Below, piece by piece: positions 1-62,970 of a stretch of 64,000 nucleotides of DNA (position 1 is its first letter; each line of letters opens with the position of its first letter). Made by a program: the position numbers and the translations under genes. The stretch spans positions 48,362,820 through 48,426,819 of the forward strand of contig OY754471.1 in NCBI GenBank assembly GCA_963575645.1. Reading direction: 5' to 3'. The notes beneath the pieces were generated by a model. That model ran no database searches. It was not told the DNA's origin and saw only the letters and a program-made list of their open reading frames with translations. This DNA comes from Xanthostigma xanthostigma. Its lineage: Eukaryota > Arthropoda > Insecta > Raphidioptera > Raphidiidae.

Positions 1-53267
<53,267 letters not shown>

Positions 53268-54750
53268 AAATCGATAAGAATTTTTTTATGGAAATATTTA
53301 GGAAAAAAAATTTACATATTAGCGTACCAAATATAGTATTGCTGAAGAAAAACTTACTCTTCCTTATAGATATCAAATTAAATGACAAAAAAAAATATAT
53401 AAATTATATTATGTACCATAATCTGTATTTAAGTGATATAAAAATGCACTTCTCAAGTGTTTTGGGAAATTATTTTAGTTTGAATACAACTAAACTAATT
53501 AGAAAAATTGATCTTTTTTATGTAAATATTATTATATTGGAAACAGAGTTTAAATCTTTCAGTTTAAAGAAGAAAAGAAATGTTCTGATTGTTTTTTATA
53601 CTATCCTAGTCCATCTTGCAGTCACTATTTTAATGCTATGTATTGTTTAATTTCAGAAGAGACAAAAAACGAATAGTTTAAGCTCTGTTTCTTTTTTGTG
53701 GACTGACAAATAGGCAGCAAAAATTATGAATTTTAGAAATAAAACTAATTTAGCCTAAATCACTCGATAAACACGTTTTTAAGGTTTGTCAAATCGACAG
53801 TTGAGAACCGTTCTTAATTTAATTTACGACTGGGATAATTGTCTTTGACAAATTTAATGATGTTTTAAGTTGAAAATGTTACACTTTTGAGTTTTCTGAA
53901 ATATTTTGTGCCCTTTTTTAATTTTCAGTTCGCGCTACTGATTTTTGAACAATTTTTTTGTTGTCAGTTATGCAATGTGCAAGATAGGTCGAGTTATGAT
54001 AGGCCTGTCAGTTACGCAACATCTACTTTGTACGGACTTGCCTGACGCTTTCTTGCACGTTATTTTTAGTTTGGTAAATTTCTTCAAGTATTAAAATGTG
54101 CTATGAGTATTTGAAATACGTTCTTGTGCTGAATTTTCTTAATAAAAAATAAATTTAAGTGATACGCTAAAGTTCCAGTGTCAACTATGCCAAAGCAAGT
54201 AACATTTTCAACTTTGCAAAACGTAAGCATTCGTAAAATTCTCTTTATTTCTACTAATGTAAGCGTACGGTTTATCTTGTGAAATATTTTTGATTTTTTA
54301 CGAATCTAGACTACAGTGAACATAACCTAGAATAAAGAATTAGCAGAGTTCATGTGAGAACTTGAATCCCATCTTTATTAAACTTAAATTGAATGACTGT
54401 AGTTTCGCCATCTCAATACGAATTATGCAATCTAAATTCTATTATTTTTTTACTGAGAAACCGTAACGAAGAATTGATTTTTTTAAACTTCGAATGATCG
54501 TTAATTCGTGCGGACACTGAAGTCTAGAATCGATAGTTCGGTCAGTCTACTCGTAAAAACTGACAATAGTACATGACAATTGTGAAATGTTTGCATCATT
54601 TTTTTTTTTGACATCACATTCTGTGTTTACTGCAAAAGAAGAATATGTGATATTTGGGTAATTGACCTACGTATATTTTTAGTGTTTTTAAAATTTGTTT
54701 ATAAAATTGCAATTTTATTCTTCTTATTGAAAACTGTTTTAAAATAAAGG
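53268..54750 (+). other. Probable 3' UTR of the kinase gene
   Basis: Very AT-rich and non-coding. Candidate poly(A) signals AATAAA occur at 53738, 54141, 54148 and 54743. Which one is used cannot be told. A 120-codon open frame at 53288-53650 has no recognisable domain and is taken as chance. Confidence 0.45.
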
Positions 54751-56764
54751 ATAATTATGAAATGTTAATTGTTATGATCTATTGCCCGTTAGTAAAATCA
54801 AAATGCTAGGACATAAAGGTACCATTATTGTGCAGTGGTTTAAAGACATTTTTTGTCTTTTATATATCTTTATATAAATTAATTTTGCAAGTGCCCTTAG
54901 TTGATGACTTATTATGAGAAATAAATAGCATAAAATACCAAAAAATGTATAAATATGATATATATAATATGAATAAATTTGTATACATAATAATATGTAT
55001 ATTATATAAAATAATATATAATATGTATTTGAAATTTTAAAAAATTTTACAATATTTTAAATTTGTTTTGTTATATATAATTTTTATTAAGTATTGTTAA
55101 ATAATTAACCATTGAATCTACTATTTTAGTTTTTCAATTCGTAATAAACTGACATTAAAAAGACAATAAATCTTCGTAAAAGGGAAAACAGTTGTCTTGT
55201 ACCGTAAATCGATTAAATTTATTACTTTAGTCCCAAGATAGGGGGCTCTCACGTGTTTAGTTGATTAATAAACGAATATGAATATTTCAAGTAGTGTTGA
55301 CGGACATTTGAATGTTCGAACGTGGGCACACATTTTTGCGAGTGTCAATTTTTTTCAAAAATCGTCGACAATGTCTAAATGTAACCTATAAAAACAAAAA
55401 CGGATGCAGTTGACTGTTTCTCTAAGTAATTATCAGACACGATATAAACGTCCAATCGCTTAGTGAACACAGCCTAACCATTTCTCGTAAAATAAATGTC
55501 CGTACATATTTTGGCAACACTAATTTTGAACAATCTAAAATTTTTATTAATCGCCTATAACTGACTTAGTTGCTTCTGAGTCGCGAAATTTGAATTCTCA
55601 GTTTTCGAGTTTAGTAGATATTGGAACTGTAATTTTTTTTACTGGCAGTCCTCGAAACGAGACTGAAAATAGGGCGCAATTTTGCTCACTTTTAGGCATA
55701 CGAGAGTATTTTAAAAAGTTCTTATTAGCTTTTTCATAAATTGATGAGAGCCTCTGCATTGGAATAAATATACAAAGTATACCGACTGGCTGGTTGTATC
55801 GGAGACGCAACCAGAAATTAAAATTAGGTGGGGTACATGTTTTATTTATCGTAACTGAGTATTCCAGTAGCCTAAACGTATTTTATTGATTATCGAAAAA
55901 AATTATTAAAAGGAGAATGCTCCCTTGGCTACGTCACGGCAAAGAAATATATACAATGGTGTTAAATTTGGTAATTGCAAATTCACACGCATTTAATGCG
56001 TCTTTATTACTTTAAGTGTGAGATGCGCAGTAAACAGTGCGCATTTTTGAAGTGGCGGACAAACAACGAGTAAGTACTTAACCGTTTTCGGACATAACAT
56101 AACCCGGTTTGTCTCCGCGAATTTTGAGACATCAAAAACTTGAAAATTGTGCTTACAATCTTTTGGTAGACGATAGAAATTATTAGTGTTTTCTTTTTTG
56201 AAAACAAATTGCCGCAGTTAAGATTTCCATAATCACCTCCATTTTGAGATTATGTAGCGACTAGTCGCGTAATATTGATAAGATTAAGTAAACTTTTGTT
56301 TAATTTTTTGAAATGTCAGTCCTCATTTTTGTCGAAGTCGTAGACACTTGACAGCAGATCGAAATTGATTTTAAAATGTGCAGTCGATTTCGATCTCTCA
56401 CAAAAGACTTAGAAATATTTCCATTTTTACGAAATGTAGGTCATTTATTATTATTATTATTGTTTTTCTATTTATTTGTTGACTGTTTGATCAAATGGTT
56501 CCTAGTTGTTGTTTTCAAGAGTAAATGTGCAGTTGAAAAGATTTTAAGCACAGCTTCAGCTCCTTAATCTCTGAATCTTTCGTAAATTCTCGGATTCCGT
56601 TAGGAAGCACCGAGCGCCGAAACACTCAAACTATCACGCCTCCAGACTCAAAACTGGAATCAATAAATTTGCCAGTTTTTTTCTGTTTCGGTGTGTAAAT
56701 GCCTAGAAATGATTCCAAAGTATCGACTGACCCAGTTCGAGAAACACTGGTTTTTACAATGAAA
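54751..56764. other. Intergenic, no gene recognised
   Basis: Very AT-rich near 54960-55080. The short frames at 55598-55810, 56007-56207 and 56376-56567 have no domain. Confidence 0.35.
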
Positions 56765-56935
56765 TTAAGTTGGAAGATTAAAAGGATGAATCCTGGTGGC
56801 ATAGGATCGATGAACTAAGCAAATACTGAAGGTTTTTTTATTGTTTTTATTTGCTTAGTTCATCAATCCTATGCCACCAGGATTCATCCTTTTAATCTTC
56901 CAACATTTAAACAGGATCATCATTACTCTAAATTA
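56765..56935. repeat. Hairpin repeat
   Basis: GGATGAATCCTGGTGGCATA and TATGCCACCAGGATTCATCC face each other about 30-40 bases apart at the centre, with arms of about 63 bases. A single arm is found at 14040-14120. Confidence 0.75.
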
Positions 56936-58314
56936 TTAGTTATTTTTCACTTAAGCTATTCGGTGCAGTATTAATTCTGAATCGTTTATTTTATATTTTG
57001 AAGACAGCTTTAGAGCGTTTTTTCATTGGCCGATGCGAGTCGCTAGTGCTGTTATAACGATATTGAGACGCCTCAGATGTATAGGATATGGAATGATTTA
57101 CTTATCGATCTATCGGTACATCGGCTAGTGAAGGAACGTTCCATAAACGTGTATGTTTGAGGTGCGCCGATATCATTACATCGTATTTCCAAACGTATGG
57201 AACTGAACGAAAGAAATGATCGTTATAAATTATCGTCGTGTAGTTTTGTGGAGCTTAAAAATATTTAACTGCGTTTAGGGACCACGTAACGTTTGACTTG
57301 AATACTTCAAGCGAATGTTCATATAACATTTTTACAAATCCTAAAATGTCAATAAATTTTCTATAATAGTGCTAAGTTATCATTTTTCCGTTTGTTATTT
57401 TTTTTTTTTTTAACTACACCGCTGGATTTTTTTATAAGCAGTGCTAGTTCAGTTTTTTGAACCAACTCGAGTTGTTCCCCATCCTCGGTTTGGAAAGTGA
57501 GAACATTATGCTATGGTGGCCAAAAAATGTTGAAAAAATAATCGAAACGCCAGAGTTACTCCATTTGTAAACACCAGATGTTTTAAGGTCGTCAATTGTT
57601 TGAAATAAATTATTGTTTTGAGTTCAGAGAGCTAAAAATACTGCATATGGTGAAATGACAGTTTTTGTTTTTGAATGAAAATTGCCTTTTATTCTATTTT
57701 GTTAATATTTTAGGTATGTTATGTATATTATATTTATAAAATATACATATTTTAACATTTTAACACCACTGTGAATGAAAATTGTATAAATTGCAGTATA
57801 TTTTTAAATGCAATATGTTGTAAAATATTGTTTTTTTTTTAAATATTAATAGTGTAATTTAAAAAAAAAATAGAAAAAAAAACAATAATCATTGTGACTT
57901 GTAAATCAGTTTTAATTATACTTAATTAATTTATAAACCATTAAATTGTTAGACATTATTTAACAATCTCCATTTTATTTTTTACAATGACTTTAAACTA
58001 TGAAATCGCATAGTAATTAGATTTTGTTGTGAAATAATTTGGTTTTTACATCGATAACAAAAATATAGTTTTGTGTGATGTTATTTTTTCTGATTTTAAA
58101 TATATTGTTTAACTGTTACATTCCAATGCTTGTTATATTTTTTCATGAGACCTATGTTTCTCCTCTAATTCCTGTGTTACACCTCGAAAACCGGAAATAG
58201 AAGGGGGGATTTATTTTTGAGATGCAATTTCAGAAAAATTGTTTTTTAAATCGTTTTATTTAACTTCACGTTCCATATATTTATTTGTTTGTTTGTTTCA
58301 AATCTTGCGAGCAA
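56936..58314. other. Intergenic, no gene recognised
   Basis: AT-rich; no repeat partner found. Confidence 0.3.
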
Positions 58315-58665
58315 TTTTTGAAGTGAAAACTTCTTTAGCGGCGTTGTACACTTTTTTTGTAATGGGTAAAAAATGTTAAACTCGCGTCAGATCGTCAGGG
58401 TCACGTGTCCTGATCGAAAATTCGTAAGACGAAAACTTGTGACATGCCCTAAATGAAATTCATTGTATTAATGTGCAAGGTATATATTTTTTTTGGGACT
58501 TGTCTATGCAATCGAATGGTTTTTAACTACACTATAAGTTGTGTTTTGGCGACATCAGACGGAATTTCTTGGAAGTTATTAGTTCAAACTTTTCTGCGCT
58601 TTGGTCGTTTAACATAGACATTAATATTCAAGTTTTCACTTCTGCCGGCACTCCCGGAGTGCAAC
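58315..58665 (+). mobile_element. HINE-like (Helentron-type) non-autonomous element, long form
   Basis: Subterminal inverted repeats GAAGTGAAAACTT and AAGTTTTCACTTC, followed by a terminal hairpin GCACTCCCGGAGTGC, the layout of Helentron-associated elements. A shorter copy is inserted at 60526-60677. Confidence 0.6.
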
Positions 58666-58674
58666 CCGTCTTTT

Positions 58675-59100
58675 TTTCACTCAGTTCCTGTTATCCGATC
58701 AAGATGAAATTTTGCACACACGTGTAGTTTCGATGATGATACAATATTATGATAACTAGCTGAACGTTTTAAATTGTACAATTGATGATGTAGCTAGAAA
58801 ACAGTTATGAGTCACCATTCTGGGGCTTCGGTACAGTTAAAGTTAAATCGTGGGATGCATTTAGTAATACGAAGGTCGAAGAAAACAGTCGAAAGTCAAC
58901 TACGATGCCCACGTCCGACAAAAAACTTGTAAGAAATGCGCCCCACGATTTACTTTTAGTCGTATCAAAGCTCCACGTTGATGACCCATAATTATTTTCT
59001 AGCTTTTTATCGGTGCCAAATTTCAGATTGATATCTTTATTTAGTCGAATGATATTCGACTGTGACAGACATACGGACGGATGGATATTAGTGTAAACCA
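58675..59100. repeat. Inverted repeat with non-LTR-like tail
   Basis: AAAGTTAAATCGTGGGATGC at 58849 faces GCGCCCCACGATTTACTTTT at 58938. The right part has AATTTCAGATTGAT and GACAGACATACGGACGGA, typical of non-LTR repeat ends. Confidence 0.45.
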
Positions 59101-59559
59101 TATTAAATAGTTTTTATATTGAATTCCACAGCCTATTCGACGTGACCGTCCACTTGCAGAAGGTATGCATCTGAAAAACCGAAAAAAGAAAGAACGCGCC
59201 TACAGCAAAAATGCCAAGAACATAAGGCTGTAAAAGGTAGGGTTGACTATTATCTGCACATTATGCGTTCAATAGATGATCAAAAATATTTTTGCACTAT
59301 ATAATCTAGTGAAAGCGATGTTAATGGCTAAATAACCGGGTTATATCCGCGGCCATTTTTTTAATTATACGTTGCATGCGCAGAAGATTTTTGCGCATGA
59401 TCGTAAACACACTTTCAGAAGCACACGAAAGTGGACCTCTACTGTGATTGTAAACGCCAGTCAACTGTATTCTAAGATCGCTGCACACGGAAGCCGTTTT
59501 TGCCGCTAGATTTCAAGCGTGCTGTGGCGCTGGATTTCGTGTTGGCTTTAAACGATGCG

Positions 59560-59800
59560 CGCGCAGCGACGCGTCGAATGTTAACAAAAATGGACGTTTA
59601 TTGTCTCTGAACAGAACACACACTACAATGCCGTGTTTGTTTGCGGGCGTTTGCCCTTGTCACACACGTGAGAAGATACTGTTTTCTGATTGGTCCTTAG
59701 GTCCTAGTACTCAAAACAAGCGCGACAAATAGCCACGGATTTAATTTTGAAATCCAGCTTGTAACCACGCATGTGAGTCCGCAGACAGCGCAAGTTCCAG
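59560..59800 (+). repeat. Repeat family D, copy 3, upstream of Iyd
   Basis: Matches 12200-12440 over ACGTTTATTGTCTCTGAACA, CACGTGAGAAGATACTG, CTGATTGGTC and ATAGCCACGG. It ends about 340 bases before the Iyd ATG, where a promoter is expected. Confidence 0.6.
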
Positions 59801-60141
59801 CGACTAAACAAGCATCGTGTGCAGTAGTCTTTACATCGCTAACACAAATCCATCCTTTGGTTTCATTGCATAATACTTTATTTGGGTTATGATCAACTGA
59901 CCTCCTTAATTTATCTATGTTGATAACATTTATTTTCGCAAGGCAAAAAGCGAAAACTAAATTTGTTTAAAACAACTAACAAACGTTGTTTTGAAAATAC
60001 AAACGATCAGAAGTGTTGAGCTGTTTGAACGGTTGATCTTATTTTTTTTCGCCAAGTGAAAGTGAAATCAATAATTATTATACTTAAATTTGCATGTGTT
60101 ATACCAGTGGAATACACGTTGCATAAAAAACAAAATTAAAA

Positions 60142-60304
60142 ATGTCTTTATTGGAATCAATGCCGTTTTTTTATCAATACGGGATATACATTGTAACCGT
60201 TTTTTGTTGCTGCGTTTTGTCAAAAATAGTATACACGAAGGTGTCGACGGTAAACGAGAAGAATGAAAATCGAAAAGCGGGTGTCTATAAGACCCCGGAC
60301 GAAA
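60142..60304 (+). CDS. Iyd: Iyd exon 1: N-terminal membrane anchor
   Basis: Encodes 54 residues with the hydrophobic run [18 protein letters not shown] and a short polar stalk. The donor GAAA|GTAAGT leaves phase 1; the A joins TG of exon 2 to make Met55. Too short for an ORF-length cut-off, found by position, anchor and phase. Confidence 0.75.
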
Positions 60305-62077
60305 GTAAGTGACGTAAATTTTATTATTTAAACATTCTGATTTTGTCCAGAACAATTGAATCCCGGGCAAGCGCACTTTCAAAATGCGAGCCTGCGCCTT
60401 TTTACTCAGGTTTTAAATCTATGAAACGTTGAATAATTAAAATTTTTTTTAACGTCTGAATAGAACTCTTCAAATAAATAAAATTGTCGACCAATTTTTT
60501 TCAGACTATATATTGACATAAAAAATTGCACTCCGGGAGTGCCGGCAGAAGTGAAAACTTGAATATTAACGTCTTACGAATTTTCGATCAGGTCACGTGT
60601 CCTGACGCGAGTTTAACATTTTTTACCCATTACAAACAAAAAAGTGTACAACGCCGCTAAAGAAGTTTTTACTTCAATAAAATTATAAATCAATATTACA
60701 AAAGATGACGTTTCGATCCGGATTATAAAATAAGTAAATACGTGTATAATAATTAATTTTTGTATTTTTTAGATTATTTCTGAAATCCGAAATCCGGATC
60801 GAAACGTCATCTTTTGTAATATTGATTTATAATTTTATTTTTTATGTCAATATAGGTATAGTCTGAAAAAAATTGGTCGACAATTTTATTTATTTGTTGA
60901 ACAATTAAACTTTGAAATACTCAAATAATTATGTCAGTGTGGATGAATTTTGAGTATGTTATTACTTTAAGTGGCCGAAATACCTGAAGAAGTAACGGAC
61001 GAAGAAGGCGATTTCGACCCAAATTTTGCACCAGCCCTGCCAGCTGATTTAAAACATATCCCGTTGAATTTTAAGCGTTTGCCGTCGGAAGAAACTGTCG
61101 CAAGATCCAACGAATTTTACAAATTATTGAATATGAGAAGAACGGTTCGTCATTTTAGTTCTGATAAAGTTTCGCCTGAAGTAATACAAAATATTATAAG
61201 AACTGCAGGTAAATACTTGATTTTGCGATTTTATTATTTAATCAATAGAGCTTAGTTCGTTTATCAGAGTAGTAGAGCATCTATAATTTATAATACGCGC
61301 CACGAATCTAAAAGGCTCGGAAGTTAGATGCGAATGCGGGCTTGTACTTGTACAGTCTGTTGAAAAACTACAAACTGGCAGCTCAACACAACTAAAATAA
61401 CAATAATAACTTGACAATAGCGTACTCGACTGTACTTTAAAGCAGGAAAGCGACAAGTGACAAACGAGCGATCACGGCCAATCACCGACGAGCGCACGTT
61501 TCGTGCAGGTAGCTGGGAGGTGTTGGGAGCCTCAACGACTCTAAAATGTGCCTTTGCGACGCTATTTGTGACTAACTTGCGAACCTTTCAGATCCGTGGC
61601 GCGTATTATACAATCGTTTAATCGGGCCATCGATTGTTTTTAATTTGAAAATTACTAAATTGAAAGAACTAAGTGTTTAATTTTTCTAGAAACCAAACGG
61701 ACATAGTTGTAGAACGTATATGAATTGTTGAGAAGCTTCGAAGTCTGTAAATAATTTTTTCAGGAACTGCGCCGAGCGGTGCGCACACCGAACCGTGGAC
61801 TTTCGTCGCCGTGTCCGATCCGGATGTGAAACGGCAAATTCGCGAAATAATCGAAAACGAAGAAGAAATTAATTACAAGAAGAGGATGGGAAAACAGTGG
61901 GTCACCGACCTAAAACCATTGAAAACTAACTGGATCAAGGAGTATTTGACGGATGCCCCGTATTTAATTTTGGTGTTCAAACAAATGTATAGCATGCAAA
62001 ACGGAAAGAAAAAAATTCACTATTATAACGAAATGAGTGTTTCTTTAGCTGCTGGATTATTATTGGCTGCCGTTCAT
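60142..62077 (+). CDS. Iyd: Iodotyrosine deiodinase (IYD family flavoprotein), exons 1-3, 3' part not found
   Basis: FMN enzyme of the nitroreductase superfamily that removes halide from halotyrosines. Exons: 60142-60304 (ATG; a 54-codon exon with hydrophobic residues about 9-31, a membrane anchor), 60972-61208 and 61764-62077. Phases 1, 1 and 0 agree, giving 238 residues. Residues 110-112 RRT are the phosphate-binding arginines (RRS in human). [10 protein letters not shown] (136-145) is the family signature. Glu167, Tyr171 and Lys192 match human Glu157, Tyr161 and Lys182, the substrate-contacting lid, so true deiodinase specificity is likely. The exon for the conserved C-terminal fifth (the NAGLVT region with the last FMN contacts) is not seen between 62078 and the opposite-strand URI exon. 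It lies either beyond the window or is lost. Start choice: the ATG exon supplies the expected anchor and correct phase. Confidence 0.9.
60460..60900. mobile_element. Foldback family C copy with a nested insertion, in Iyd intron 1
   Basis: Arms with TTGTCGACCAATTTTTTTCAG and AAAAAAATTGGTCGACAATTT, inner AATCAATATTACAAAAGATG and its complement. The left arm is interrupted at 60526-60677; the right arm is whole. Confidence 0.8.
60526..60677 (-). mobile_element. HINE-like element, short form, nested
   Basis: Reverse-orientation copy of the ends of the 58315-58665 element, lacking about 170 interior bases. The hairpin GCACTCCGGGAGTGC and both subterminal repeats are present. Confidence 0.7.
60972..61208 (+). 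CDS. Iyd: Iyd exon 2: linker and first FMN-contact segment
   Basis: Encodes the acidic linker ([18 protein letters not shown]), HIPLNF and the FMN-binding [10 protein letters not shown]. Acceptor TACTTTAAG, donor GCAG|GTAAAT, phase 1 on both sides. Confidence 0.9.
61289..61610. mobile_element. MITE family E, copy 3, in Iyd intron 2
   Basis: TATAATACGCGCCACGAATC left, CGTGGCGCGTATTATA right; interior matches 44473-44800 in the same orientation. Confidence 0.85.
61764..62077 (+). CDS. Iyd: Iyd exon 3: catalytic core and active-site lid
   Basis: Encodes [14 protein letters not shown], then [14 protein letters not shown] and NWIKEYL with the three lid residues, and [16 protein letters not shown]. 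The donor CAT|GTAAGT is phase 0. A cluster of nested repeats starts within about 30 bases of the donor. Confidence 0.93.
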
Positions 62078-62186
62078 GTAAGTAATTTTTACGTTTAAGG
62101 TATTTTAAATCTTTGACAAACGTCTGAATAGAACTTTTCAAATAAATAAAATTGTCGACCAAGTTATCTCAGACCAATATATTGAC

Positions 62187-62388
62187 AAAAAAATTGGTTG
62201 TCTGTAAAGTCGGTTTACGGACGATAGTTTTACGTGATAACGTATTCCGCTCGAATATCATATTTAATAATACATAACCTAAATTTTAGTAGCTGTCAGG
62301 CGGAACGTGACACATTTCGGAACGTTACACTTTTTCGTGCATGCAGCTGGTGTTTCATCAATTTATAAGACGTTATCACATCAAAAAA
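62187..62388. mobile_element. MITE-like family A, copy 6 (inverted)
   Basis: AATTGGTTGTCTGTAAAGTC to GACGTTATCACATC. Contains ATACATAACCTAAATTTTAG, also in copies 5 and 7. Confidence 0.8.
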
Positions 62389-62597
62389 ATTGGTTGTCTG
62401 CAAAGTCGGTTTACGGACGATAGTTTTACGTGATAACGTATTCCGTAATACATAACCTAAATTTTAGTAGCTGTTAAACTTGGGGCGAAGCATACTGCGC
62501 TCTCGCTTGCACGCACAAGGTCAGGCGGAACGTTACACTTTTTCGTGCGTGCAGCTGGTGTTTCATCAATTTATAAGAGGTTATCACGTCAAAAATA
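62389..62597. mobile_element. MITE-like family A, copy 7 (inverted, tandem to copy 6)
   Basis: Starts directly at the end of copy 6: TTGGTTGTCTGCAAAGTCGG to GGTTATCACGTC. Same orientation, giving a head-to-tail pair. Confidence 0.8.
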
Positions 62598-62715
62598 AAA
62601 AAATAACAAATCAATATAACATAAGATGACGTTATGTTATATTGATTTGTTATTTTTTTATTTTTTGTCAATATATTGGTCTCAGATAAATTGGTTGAAA
62701 ATTTTATTTATTTTA

Positions 62716-62970
62716 AAGTATTTTGTTTGACTTTCCAGACACGTTGCGTGTACTAATGTTATAGTTAACTGTTGAGCGTCTATAATAGTATTAAACTACT
62801 AATTCAGAAATTACTGAATTAATATTCTGACGGCGACACAAACATGGTTAATATTATATTTCAATGGTTTTGGATACGGTTCATTTATTATATAAAAACA
62901 TTCATAACTGAGAAAATAATATAAAAATATTCAAATAATTTATTCAAACAAAATTCTTACAAAATTTTCA
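62716..62970. other. Gap between the last visible Iyd exon and URI
   Basis: No frame resembling the missing Iyd C-terminus. An acceptor-like GACTTTCCAG at about 62730 leads to a stop within six codons. TTGAGCGTCTATAATA at 62774 is another copy of the recurring word. The URI 3' UTR probably occupies the right end. Confidence 0.5.

Larger units (their letters stand above)
62100..62715. mobile_element. Foldback family C copy split by two family A MITEs
   Basis: Left half 62100-62186 (AAATTGTCGACCAAG, CAATATATTGACAAAAA). Right half 62598-62715 with AACAAATCAATATAACATAAG / its complement and TTTTGTCAATATATTGG. The family A copies at 62187-62388 and 62389-62597 lie between. Confidence 0.7.

Noticed and set aside
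53288..53650. 120-codon open frame after the kinase stop
   Set aside because: Low-complexity AT-rich translation with no domain, placed in the expected 3' UTR.
62725..62760. Possible last Iyd exon after GACTTTCCAG
   Set aside because: The downstream phase 0 frame stops after five codons and does not resemble the IYD C-terminus.
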